From contig NZ_LN881722.1 in NCBI RefSeq assembly GCF_001457415.1, positions 558,001 through 622,000 of the forward strand: a stretch of DNA of 64,000 nt, in the 5' to 3' direction. Under the pieces are notes generated by a model that saw nothing but the letters and a program-made list of their open reading frames with translations, did no database searches and was not told where the DNA came from. A program made the translations under genes and the position numbers. Positions 17,053 through 25,026 of this stretch are shown here, in pieces (position 1 is the stretch's first letter; the number at the start of each line of letters is the position of its first letter). This DNA comes from Gorillibacterium timonense (lineage in GTDB: Bacteria > Bacillota > Bacilli > Paenibacillales > NBRC-103111).

Positions 17053-18459
17053 ATGATCCGGAGAAATCAAAGTCTCATGTCACAGCTGTATGCTCTGTGC
17101 GATTTTCTGGTCATTCAAATGTTCTTCTTCGCCGCTTGGTGGATGAAATTTGTATCGCCCTGGGCTGAGGGGCATGGTCATCTTCCCCTTAGTCGATATT
17201 ATCAGTGGGTGATTATCTATTCCGGGATCGTGATCATGCTTGGTTTCTTTCTTCACTTCTATACCCCCAAGAGGAAGAAGACGTTTGCCTATGAAACCTG
17301 GAAAATCGTTCAGATCCACGCGGTTGCCTTTCTGGTTCTGCTAAGCTTTCTATTCCTCGCTAAAGAGGTAGACATCTCCCGCGAATTTCTTGCTATCTTC
17401 ATCACGCTCAATATCTTCGGTACTTGTCTGTACCGATTGTGGGTGAAGCATTTTTTGCGACGGATGCGGCGCAATGGGTTCAATAAACAGTTTGTCCTCA
17501 TTCTCGGAGCCGGATCGCTTGGCAGGCGCTTTTATAAGAATTTGCAGCAGCAGCCGGAATTAGGATTTGAGGTTGTCGGCTTTTTGGATGATTTCGTGAC
17601 GGAGCATGAGGCGCCTTATGCGGACTATAAGTCGATTCTTGGCAAGACAACTGAGCTTGAAGCTATGCTGGAACGTTATCCGATCGATGAGGTTGTCATT
17701 GCGTTACCTCTCAATGCCTACGCTAAGTACGGAACCCTCATCAATGTGTGCGAGAAGGCCGGCGTGCGGACGATGATCATTCCGGACTTTTTCAATTATC
17801 TTCCCGCACGTCCTAGCTTCGATAATTTTGCCGGGATTCCGTTGATTAATGTGCGCGATATTCCTCTCGATAACTTGAACAACCGGATTTTGAAGCGTGT
17901 TTTCGATCTGTTGTTCTCGGTGGTTGCGATCTTAATCACGTCACCGGTGATGCTGGCCATCGCCATCGGCATCAAGCTGACTTCATCGGGGCCGGTTATC
18001 TTCAAGCAGGAACGGGTCGGGTTCAACCGTCGAACATTCCCCATGTACAAATTCCGTTCGATGCGGGTGTCGGAGCAGAAGACGGCGGATCAACAGTGGA
18101 CTGTGGAAAATGACCCCAGACGCACAGGCTTTGGCTCATTTTTGCGCCGAACCAGTCTGGATGAGCTGCCGCAGTTTTTCAACGTTCTGTTTGGTCATAT
18201 GAGCGTAGTCGGGCCTCGGCCGGAGCGCCCACATTTTGTGGAGCAGTTTAAGGAAGAGGTTCCGAAATACATGGTTAAGCACCACGTTCGTCCGGGAATG
18301 ACCGGCTGGGCGCAGAGCAACGGTCTCCGTGGTGACACTTCGATTCCTGATCGGATCTCTTATGACATCTATTATTTAGAGAATTGGTCCTTCCTGTTCG
18401 ACCTGCGTATCATTGTGCAGACGCTTTGGAAGGGGCTCGTCAACAAAAATGCGTACTAA
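17053..18459 (+). CDS. Undecaprenyl-phosphate hexose-1-phosphate transferase (WcaJ/WbaP-type priming enzyme)
   Basis: 468 aa; GGGAGGGAGTTAGG precedes ATG 17053. Four N-terminal membrane helices (about 10-130), a nucleotide-binding-like cytosolic domain (LILGAGSLGRRFY, about 145-250), then a fifth hydrophobic segment (LLFSVVAILITSPVM, about 283-305) and the C-terminal bacterial sugar-transferase domain: GPVIFKQERVGFNRRTFPMYKFRSM, TSLDELPQFFNVL with the Asp-Glu catalytic pair, MSVVGPRPERPHFV and VRPGMTGWAQ. Such enzymes start a repeat unit by moving glucose-1-P or a similar sugar phosphate from its UDP donor to undecaprenyl phosphate at the inner face of the membrane. It is the last enzyme of the polysaccharide locus. 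Confidence 0.93.
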   Translation: MIRRNQSLMSQLYALCDFLVIQMFFFAAWWMKFVSPWAEGHGHLPLSRYYQWVIIYSGIVIMLGFFLHFYTPKRKKTFAYETWKIVQIHAVAFLVLLSFLFLAKEVDISREFLAIFITLNIFGTCLYRLWVKHFLRRMRRNGFNKQFVLILGAGSLGRRFYKNLQQQPELGFEVVGFLDDFVTEHEAPYADYKSILGKTTELEAMLERYPIDEVVIALPLNAYAKYGTLINVCEKAGVRTMIIPDFFNYLPARPSFDNFAGIPLINVRDIPLDNLNNRILKRVFDLLFSVVAILITSPVMLAIAIGIKLTSSGPVIFKQERVGFNRRTFPMYKFRSMRVSEQKTADQQWTVENDPRRTGFGSFLRRTSLDELPQFFNVLFGHMSVVGPRPERPHFVEQFKEEVPKYMVKHHVRPGMTGWAQSNGLRGDTSIPDRISYDIYYLENWSFLFDLRIIVQTLWKGLVNKNAY

Positions 18460-18556
18460 CCGGAAAAAGCCTGTCTGACAGAGGTCTTTCCTTCGGCAAT
18501 CCTGGATAAACTGATACGAGAACAGCATGAATCCGAAGGGCAAGGAGGGCTGCAGC

Positions 18557-18673
18557 ATGGATGAGGACAACCGGGATCCCCAGGCAGCGGGCCGAGGGAT
18601 TGTGTATGGGATTTTGTTGGGAGCAGCCTTTTGGCTGCTGCTGTTGGCTGGCGTATGGAAGTGGTTCAGGTAA
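18557..18673 (+). CDS. 38-aa single-span membrane protein
   Basis: ATG at 18557 is preceded by AAGGAGG at 18542-18548. The product starts with a charged stretch (DEDNRDPQAAGRG) and continues as one hydrophobic helix (IVYGILLGAAFWLLLLAGV) ending in WKWFR. This is a full ribosome site, in-frame start and a membrane-anchor layout in too short a gene for usual callers. It lies after the priming transferase and before a terminator at 18755. I do not know its function; a small partner of the polysaccharide machinery is one possibility. Confidence 0.6.
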   Translation: MDEDNRDPQAAGRGIVYGILLGAAFWLLLLAGVWKWFR

Positions 18674-18754
18674 CAAGAGGCTTCTTCGAACCGTATGAGG
18701 TTCTCGGTGTGACGTAGCGTGACGGTGGCCAGCCACATGTTCTGAACTTGGATG

Positions 18755-18790
18755 GAAGCTCTTCTCCGGATACCCGAAGAAGGGCTTTTT
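18755..18790 (+). terminator. Rho-independent terminator after the polysaccharide locus
   Basis: AAGCTCTTCT at 18756-18765 pairs with AGAAGGGCTT at 18778-18787 (one G-U), followed by a T run. Confidence 0.7.
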
Positions 18791-18828
18791 GCTTCCCGTT
18801 GACCAGTTGTGACGCGGGCAGAGCTATT

Positions 18829-18857
18829 TTGATCTGGTCTGATAAGTTTGGTATCTT
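18829..18857 (+). promoter_or_regulatory. Candidate promoter for the carboxylesterase
   Basis: TTGATC at 18829-18834, a 17-base spacer and TATCTT at 18852-18857; both hexamers match four of six consensus positions. Confidence 0.3.
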
Positions 18858-18914
18858 TGAATAAGAGAAGGATATAAGAATTTAGGGTATACATAGGGAA
18901 CGGGAGGATTCAGG

Positions 18915-20507
18915 ATGGAAAAGACCCAAGTGAAGACTCGATACGGGTATGTTCGGGGAACCGTAAAAGACGGAGTCCGCGTCTGGCGGGGGATTCCGTT
19001 CGCAGAGCCGCCGGTAGGCGACTTGCGGTTTCGTGCTCCGCAGGAGCCGAAGAGCTGGGAAGGCGTGAAGGAAGCGGTGGACGCGGGCCCGATCGCGATG
19101 CAGCCGGTCGTGAAGGATACGAGCCGCATGAGCTCGCAGGCGAGTGGGGATGTACGCTCGGAGGATTGCCTCTATTTGAACATCTGGGCACCGGGAGAGA
19201 GGGCTGAAGCGGCTGAGGACGCTCGATCGGCTGGGAAAACGGATGATCGTGAAGAAGCCGGATGTACAAATCGAGCCGTTGATGCCGAGAAGATTTCGGG
19301 ACCAGGCGAACGGAAGCCGGTGATGGTATGGTTCCATGGCGGAGCCTTCGTGTCTGGGGCGGGGAGCTTGTCCCTCTATGATGGAACTTCCTTTGTGAAC
19401 GGCGGAGAAGTGGTGCTGGTTACGGTGAACTACCGACTCGGGCCGTTCGGCTTTCTTCATTTGTCTCCGTTTGGCGCAGGACTAGGCAGCAACCTCGGTC
19501 TGTTGGATCAGGTGGCGGCACTCCGCTGGGTGCGTGAGAACATCGCCGGATTTGGCGGAGACCCGGAACGGGTGACAATCTTCGGAGAATCGGCCGGGGC
19601 GATGTCGATCGCGGCTCTCCTGGCGATGCCTTCCGCTACAGGACTCTTTCGGCGGGCCATTCTGCAGAGCGGAGCCGCGCAAGTGATGCCGCCTAAGGAT
19701 GCGACGAAGGTAGCGCAAGCCTTTCTGGCAGAGCTCGGTGCGGCTAGCAGTGGCATGCCCGCCCAGGGCGAGCTGGCGGCTTGGCTGGGGACGTTCACGG
19801 CGGATGAGATTTTGGACGCCGGCGAACGGTTGAAGGCAAAGTTGAATAAGGGCGGGCTCTCGCCTATGCTATTCCAGCCGGTGCTGGACGGTGATACCCT
19901 TCCGCTTGATCCAGTAGAAGCTGTCAGGCGTGGAAGTGCCGCAGGGGTGGAGCTTCTCATCGGGACGAACCGGGACGAGGGAGCGTATTTTATTCGCCAG
20001 GGAGCTCCTGTGCTGAAAAGAGAAGAGACGGTGGCCCTGCTGCAGCAGTTTGGATTCAATCGGCCGCAGGAGTTGTCTGAGGCCTATGAGGTTTCAAATG
20101 ATGGACAAGCGGAGCTCGTCACAGACCTCATCTTCTGGGGCCCGGCGATCCGGCTTGCCGAAGCTCAACTGCCTCATTCGAAGGTATGGATGTACCGGTT
20201 CGACTGGTGTTTGCCGGGACACCCGCATCCGCTGATCAGCAAGTCGGTTCATGCGCTCGAGATCGCCTTTGTTTTCCGCAACCTGTTCTTCCTCGAAGCG
20301 ATGGGCAGTTCGATTAATGCGGCTGTGCAGGGTCTCGCAGAGCGGATGCAGCGCGCCTGGATTCGGTTTGCCACAAGCGAATCGGAGAAGCTGGCTGACT
20401 GGGAAGCTTACGACCTAGAACAACGTGAAACGATGGTATTTAATAGCGAGGATGGGCGGCTAGCGGACCCATATGCTGAGAAACGGCTGCTGCTTGTACG
20501 CTGTTAA
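18915..20507 (+). CDS. pnbA: Type-B carboxylesterase (para-nitrobenzyl esterase family)
   Basis: 530 aa, ATG at 18915 after ACGGGAGGA. Alpha/beta hydrolase of the carboxylesterase B family: RGIPFAEPPVGDLRF, EDCLYLNIW, oxyanion loop WFHGGAFVSGAG, nucleophile elbow GESAGAMS (Ser near residue 226), GTNRDEG carrying the acid and HALEIAFVF carrying the His. No signal peptide, so cytosolic. An additional hydrophilic insert of roughly 35 residues (about 97-131, rich in Glu, Ala, Asp and Arg) sits just before the oxyanion strand, where relatives are short. The final three residues and the stop codon are provided by a mobile repeat (20496-20588). Physiological substrate unknown. Confidence 0.92.
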   Translation: MEKTQVKTRYGYVRGTVKDGVRVWRGIPFAEPPVGDLRFRAPQEPKSWEGVKEAVDAGPIAMQPVVKDTSRMSSQASGDVRSEDCLYLNIWAPGERAEAAEDARSAGKTDDREEAGCTNRAVDAEKISGPGERKPVMVWFHGGAFVSGAGSLSLYDGTSFVNGGEVVLVTVNYRLGPFGFLHLSPFGAGLGSNLGLLDQVAALRWVRENIAGFGGDPERVTIFGESAGAMSIAALLAMPSATGLFRRAILQSGAAQVMPPKDATKVAQAFLAELGAASSGMPAQGELAAWLGTFTADEILDAGERLKAKLNKGGLSPMLFQPVLDGDTLPLDPVEAVRRGSAAGVELLIGTNRDEGAYFIRQGAPVLKREETVALLQQFGFNRPQELSEAYEVSNDGQAELVTDLIFWGPAIRLAEAQLPHSKVWMYRFDWCLPGHPHPLISKSVHALEIAFVFRNLFFLEAMGSSINAAVQGLAERMQRAWIRFATSESEKLADWEAYDLEQRETMVFNSEDGRLADPYAEKRLLLVRC

Positions 20508-20588
20508 CCTTAATCGTGTGGATACGAAGCGGCATCAATCGGTATGAGAAGTGGTGCGATAACCACGGTTTTTGAGTTGACAGCGTAC
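20496..20588 (+). repeat. MITE-like element, copy A
   Basis: A 93-bp element with ends GTACGCTGTTAAC and (inverted) GTACGCTGTCAAC. Same length and nearly the same sequence as copy B at 42990. An internal hairpin GTGGT-GCGATA-ACCAC is present. The left end runs through the last codons and stop of the esterase gene. Confidence 0.8.
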
Positions 20589-20860
20589 TTGTATAGGCAA
20601 CAGGTGAGTATGGTAACAAGCGGCGGACTGATGAATCGATGGTAATCGAGCTGGCAGAGCATCAAGCTGATGCGAGAATAGGCAGATGATCGGCTTGATA
20701 AAGCAAGCTAATAAAGACAGGTTCTAGCAAGCAGCAAGAGTATAGGATCTAGCGAGCATCTTGTGAACAGAGTACAACCATCAAGCATTCAACACTAAGT
20801 CGAAGCGAAAAGATCGTACATCAAGCGAAACGCAAAATGAAGGCAAGTCTTAAAATGCAC

Positions 20861-20903
20861 AGACGGCACCGATACCCGGAGGGGGAAGGCGCCGTCTTTT
20901 CTT
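20861..20903 (+). terminator. Rho-independent terminator
   Basis: AGACGGC at 20861-20867 pairs with GCCGTCT at 20891-20897, followed by TTTTCTTT. It ends the long 300-bp region after the esterase, where I see no gene (20589-20860 is purine-rich with no ribosome site). Confidence 0.7.
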
Positions 20904-21079
20904 TGTATGGGTTCTTTTGCTGTCCAATGAGACTCTTTTCCGTAAATGAAAGTTACAATACGTTGCTTATTTGTCATCTATATTTACACATGAGGTTAGT
21001 TTGAGTATGATGATGATAATAATCCTGAAGTTCATTCCTAACACTGGTGATGATTACGGGAAAATAGCAGGGTTTTATC

Positions 21080-21108
21080 TTGACTTATCGACATTCATGT
21101 CAGATAAA
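21080..21108 (+). promoter_or_regulatory. Promoter of the ATP-grasp operon
   Basis: TTGACT at 21080-21085, exactly 17 bases, then GATAAA at 21103-21108; about 40 bases before the first start codon. Confidence 0.5.
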
Positions 21109-21148
21109 GTGATAAAACTTGACAATGATCACGAGAGGGGCGTCGCAT

Positions 21149-22612
21149 ATGTCGGAAGTGAAGCCGGACCAGGTCCGGACGGTTTATCCGTGTAAGGGCG
21201 ATTATGACGAGATGTATGCGGAAGAAGCGACCCCACGGGCCCACTACGAGCAGGTACACCGGCTGTTCAGCCGGTTTCAACCGGAGGATCTGCGGGCCAG
21301 GCAAAAGCTTGTGGAAAGGCGCATGGTAGAAGAAGGCATCACCTTCACGCTCAATACGCCAGATGCGGGGCGCGAGCGGGAACGGACGATTCCATTCGAT
21401 GTGATCCCGCGCATTATTCCTGGCGAGGAATGGAACGTGCTTGAAGCGGGCCTCGGCCAGCGTGTCCGAGCGCTGAACCGATTCGTCCACGATCTTTACC
21501 ACGAACAGAACATTGTCAAAGACGGCATCATTCCGCGGCGGATGATCATGGCGAACCGCTATTTTCGCCCGGAGATGGCCAATCTTCAGGTGCCCGGACA
21601 GACGTATATCTCGGTAGCCGGGATTGACCTCATCCGGCACAAGGATGGTCACTATTATGTATTGGAGGATAATCTGCGCTGTCCCTCCGGCTTCTCGTAC
21701 CTGTTCAAGAGCCGTTCCTTGATGAATCAACTGTTTCCCGAGCTCGCTTTCTCAAGCCGCATTCGGGACATTGAGCACAGCTTGAACTCTTTTCTCTCCA
21801 CTCTCCGCAGTCTTAGCCCGTCTCGGGCTTCCGAACCGGTTGTTGCCCTGCTTACTCCGGGAGTGCACAATTCGGCGTATTACGAGCATGTTTTTCTGGC
21901 CCAGCAGATGGGGCTGCACCTCGTAGAGGGGCAGGATCTCGTCGCTCGGGGTCATCGTATCTACATTCGGCAGATGAAAGGCTATCAGCAGGTGGATGTG
22001 CTGTACCGACGAATCGACGACGATTTTCTTGATCCGCTTTCGTTCCGCCCTGATTCCATTCTGGGGGTGGCCGGCATTATGAATGCTTACCGGGCAGGCA
22101 ATATCGCGCTTGCGAACGCCCCCGGCACTGGGGTTGCCGACGACAAGGCGATGTATATATTTGTCCCACAGATGATCCGCTATTACCTGAATGAGGAACC
22201 GATCCTCCACAACGTCAACACGTACCTGCTGTCCCGGCCGGAGGAGCGCGATTATGTGCTCGATCACCTTCATGAGATGGTCGTGAAAGAAACATCACTG
22301 TCCGGGGGCTATGGGATGTTGATCGGTCCAGAGGCGACGGAGGAGGAGATCGAGGCGTTCCGGGTGAAGCTTCTGTGCCGCCCAGACGATTATATCGCTC
22401 AGCCCGTCATGCGGCTCTCCCGAAGTCCCGTGCTGGTGGACGGACAGATGTCGCCGCGGCATATCGACCTACGGGCGTTTGTTTTGACAGGAGCCGACGG
22501 CAAGCCGCAGGTCATTCCGGGAGGGTTGACCCGTGTCGCGATGAAGGAAGGAACGCTCGTGGTGAATTCTTCCCAGGGCGGCGGAGTTAAGGATACTTGG
22601 GTGCTCGGGTAA
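21149..22612 (+). CDS. Circularly permuted type 2 ATP-grasp protein
   Basis: 487 aa; ATG 21149 follows GAGAGGGG with 8-base spacing. Carries the DUF404/DUF407 (CP_ATPgrasp) signatures: MYAEEATPRAHYEQV near the N-terminus, RHKDGHYYVLEDNLRCPSGFSYL, the acidic RRIDDDFLDPLSF, NAPGTGVADDKAMY and LSGGYGMLIGP, and a C-terminal RHIDLRAFVL ... PGGLTRVA. ATP-grasp enzymes join a carboxylate to an amine via an acyl phosphate; this branch is predicted to make or modify small peptides. It heads a three-gene operon with an alpha-E protein and a transglutaminase-like protein, the standard partner set of the family. No substrate is experimentally clear to me. Confidence 0.9.
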   Translation: MSEVKPDQVRTVYPCKGDYDEMYAEEATPRAHYEQVHRLFSRFQPEDLRARQKLVERRMVEEGITFTLNTPDAGRERERTIPFDVIPRIIPGEEWNVLEAGLGQRVRALNRFVHDLYHEQNIVKDGIIPRRMIMANRYFRPEMANLQVPGQTYISVAGIDLIRHKDGHYYVLEDNLRCPSGFSYLFKSRSLMNQLFPELAFSSRIRDIEHSLNSFLSTLRSLSPSRASEPVVALLTPGVHNSAYYEHVFLAQQMGLHLVEGQDLVARGHRIYIRQMKGYQQVDVLYRRIDDDFLDPLSFRPDSILGVAGIMNAYRAGNIALANAPGTGVADDKAMYIFVPQMIRYYLNEEPILHNVNTYLLSRPEERDYVLDHLHEMVVKETSLSGGYGMLIGPEATEEEIEAFRVKLLCRPDDYIAQPVMRLSRSPVLVDGQMSPRHIDLRAFVLTGADGKPQVIPGGLTRVAMKEGTLVVNSSQGGGVKDTWVLG

Positions 22613-22728
22613 TAATGCCACAATCTATTCCATCCATGCATGCATGAAATCGGGATCTACGGAATAAAGAACAAAAGCCGGGTACGGCATGTGCCGTGTC
22701 CTATCCTGAAAGAGAGGAGTGGCGGATT

Positions 22729-23691
22729 ATGATGAGTCGAAATGCGGAAGCTTTGTTCTGGATCGGCCGTTACGTGGAAAGGGCGGAAAACCATGCGCGG
22801 TTGATTGATGTCCATTATCATATCCAAACCGAAGGCGAATTTCAGGAGGAAGGACGCAAGTGGGTCAGGCTGCTGTCCTCTCTCGGCGTGCAGGACGCAT
22901 ATGCCGCACGTTATGAGAGTTTGACGGAAGCGGGAGTGCTCGAATTCATCACCCTTGACCGCGATCATGCCCATTCCATATCCTCCTGCGTCCATCAGGC
23001 CCGGGGGAACCTGCGGCAGCTCAGGCAGAAGCTTCCGAGCGAGCTATGGGATGCTCTTAACGGGTTCGACCTTTGGCTCGGCGAACAGACGATCGCCGAT
23101 ATCATGGCGGGTCCTCATCAATTTTTTCGGCAAGTGAAGGATTGGTCGGCGATCTTCCTTGGAACGGAGGAATCCGTTATGCTCCGGGAAGAAGAGTGGC
23201 GGCTTATCAAATGCGGACGCTTCCTGGAACGGGCGGAAAATACGGTGCGGATTTTGCGGTCATTGGATGGCGTTCTGGAGGGAATTCGTGAGGAGGACAG
23301 CCGCTCCGCTTATCCCGTGCTTCAGGGCATTTTAAAATCGGTCAGCGGCTATCAGGCTTTCCGCCGCTATTATGCGGACGAAATGAGGGTGCCGGCGATC
23401 TTTGCTTTTCTGATGACCCAAAACGCCTTCCCGCGCTCCGTCCGCTATTCGTTTCACCGCTTGGAGGACCATCTGACCCGACTCGTGCAGGAGGCGCCGA
23501 TTAAAGGCTGCGGTCAGGAAAAAGCGATCCGTTACGCGGGCAAAATCCGAGCAGAGCTGGACTTTCTTGAAGAGGAGCCCTTGGAGAATGGGCGGTACGG
23601 AGAGCTGTTGGATTTTCTCGGGAATGCTTGCTTGAGGCTTGGTAAAATGATGGAGGAAGGCTTTTTTGGAGTAGAGGGGGCGGTTGGATGA
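22729..23691 (+). CDS. Alpha-E domain protein (DUF403)
   Basis: 320 aa, mostly helical. Start ATG 22729 lies ten bases after GAGAGGAG; a second in-frame ATG follows directly. The diagnostic N-terminus SRNAEALFWIGRYVERAENHARLIDVHYH repeats in weaker form as LIKCGRFLERAENTVRIL in the middle, and the tail has DFLEEEPLENGRYGELLDFL. The function of alpha-E proteins is unproven; they nearly always accompany circularly permuted ATP-grasp enzymes and may form part of the same peptide-synthesising complex. Its stop overlaps the next ATG (ATGA). Confidence 0.9.
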   Translation: MMSRNAEALFWIGRYVERAENHARLIDVHYHIQTEGEFQEEGRKWVRLLSSLGVQDAYAARYESLTEAGVLEFITLDRDHAHSISSCVHQARGNLRQLRQKLPSELWDALNGFDLWLGEQTIADIMAGPHQFFRQVKDWSAIFLGTEESVMLREEEWRLIKCGRFLERAENTVRILRSLDGVLEGIREEDSRSAYPVLQGILKSVSGYQAFRRYYADEMRVPAIFAFLMTQNAFPRSVRYSFHRLEDHLTRLVQEAPIKGCGQEKAIRYAGKIRAELDFLEEEPLENGRYGELLDFLGNACLRLGKMMEEGFFGVEGAVG

Positions 23692-24554
23692 AGATTGAGA
23701 TCAGCCATACGACCCGCTATACCTATCCGGAAGCGGTGACGGACAGCGTCAACGAAATCCGTCTGACTCCGCGCACCAACTATCGGCAGTCCTGTTTCCA
23801 CCATGAAGTGAAGGTGACGCCCGCCGCCGACTTGATGACCTACGAGGATTATTTCGGCAATCGGGTTCATGCTTTTACCGTCAACCGTCCGCATAAGGAG
23901 ATGGTCATCCAGACCCGGGCGACCGTCGTCACCGTGGATAAGCCGCAGGGGGTGGGCCTGCCGTCTGTGCCTCATGCGGAGCAGCTTCAGCTTTTGCAGA
24001 ATGAGGCTTTCCGCGATCGGTATTGCGAGTATCTCCTGCCGACCCGATATACCGAGATTACCGAAGAGCTGTATGCCTTCGCTGCCCAGCATCCGCTGGA
24101 GGAAGCGAGCGATCTGCACAGTTGGGCGAATCGTCTGTCTTCCACTATCTACGAGGAATTTACCTATGATCCGGAAGCGACGAGCGTCCACACGACCGTT
24201 CGCCGCACCCTTCGGCTGAAGCGCGGGGTGTGTCAGGATTATGCCCATCTGATGATCGCCGTCTGTCGTTCTCTCGGCGTTCCGACGCGGTATGTGAGCG
24301 GGTATCATTTTGTAGGAGATCTACAGGGGGGCAATGCGGACTTCGAGCAGGCTTCGCATGCGTGGGTCGAAGTTCACATCCCTGGTACGGGATGGCTTGG
24401 CTTCGATCCGACCAACAACACGGAAGTGAACTGGCGGTACGTGAAGCTGGGACACGGGCGAGACTATCAGGATATCGTGCCGGTAAAAGGCGTCTACTGC
24501 GGGGTGAAGGGAGAGCTCGACGTAGCGGTGGATGTGCGTCGGATGGAGCAATAG
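23688..24554 (+). CDS. Transglutaminase-like cysteine peptidase family protein
   Basis: 288 aa, translationally coupled to the alpha-E gene by a 4-bp overlap. N-terminal bacterial transglutaminase beta domain (IEISHTTRYTYPEAVTDSVNEIRLTPR, about 1-90), then the papain-like core: catalytic Cys in LKRGVCQDYAHLMIAVCRSLGVPTRYVSGY (about residue 183), His in ASHAWVEVHIPG and Asp in WLGFDPTNN. Complete triad, so probably active as amidase or transpeptidase. In this operon it may cut or transfer the product of the ATP-grasp ligase. No signal peptide: cytoplasmic. Confidence 0.9.
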   Translation: MKIEISHTTRYTYPEAVTDSVNEIRLTPRTNYRQSCFHHEVKVTPAADLMTYEDYFGNRVHAFTVNRPHKEMVIQTRATVVTVDKPQGVGLPSVPHAEQLQLLQNEAFRDRYCEYLLPTRYTEITEELYAFAAQHPLEEASDLHSWANRLSSTIYEEFTYDPEATSVHTTVRRTLRLKRGVCQDYAHLMIAVCRSLGVPTRYVSGYHFVGDLQGGNADFEQASHAWVEVHIPGTGWLGFDPTNNTEVNWRYVKLGHGRDYQDIVPVKGVYCGVKGELDVAVDVRRMEQ

Positions 24555-24603
24555 GATGAAAGAAAGCAGTTTGCGGGAATGATTGGATAGCAAAAAAACT
24601 GCC

Positions 24604-24842
24604 TTACACTAGCTGAAGCGGCTTTGTCCGGGGTCATGATACAAGTGCCCGGCTAAAGCCGTTTTTTGCTGTCTTTGAGCGATTCCGGGATCACGGCTAA
24701 ATGCCCTGGCATAATGCTGTTTTTAGATGTCATATGCTGTTCCGGGATCACGGCTTAATGCTAAGCGTAAGGCTGTTTTTTGCTAGTATGGAACGGTTCC
24801 AGGATCGTAGCCCATTGCTCGACACACGGCTGATTTTTTGCT
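24604..24842. repeat. Four degenerate ~57-bp tandem repeats with terminator-like ends
   Basis: T-tract ends recur at 24661, 24719, 24775 and 24832 (spacing 58, 56, 57). Each unit has a TTCCGGGATCACGGCT-like core followed by a GGCTGTTTTTTGC-like end. The first unit is the terminator above; later ones have decayed stems. The remainder of this gap (24843-25026) shows nothing I can name. Confidence 0.7.
24619..24668 (+). terminator. Strong terminator of the ATP-grasp operon
   Basis: CGGCTTTGTCCGGGG (24619-24633) pairs with CCCGGCTAAAGCCG (24648-24661), followed by six T. Confidence 0.85.
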
Positions 24843-25026
24843 GCAGCGGTATGAGTTCCCCAAATTCCTCTGGTTAGTTGGTCCGAGGGCAGCTACGTCT
24901 CAGCTGAATGACCGTTATCCTCCCTAGATAAGGAATATCGTCCAAGCCGCAGCCCGTCTGCATAATGGGTCAAGTTCTCTCATAGACATGGTATCAGTTG
25001 ATTAAGCCTATGCGAAGAGAGGATGG

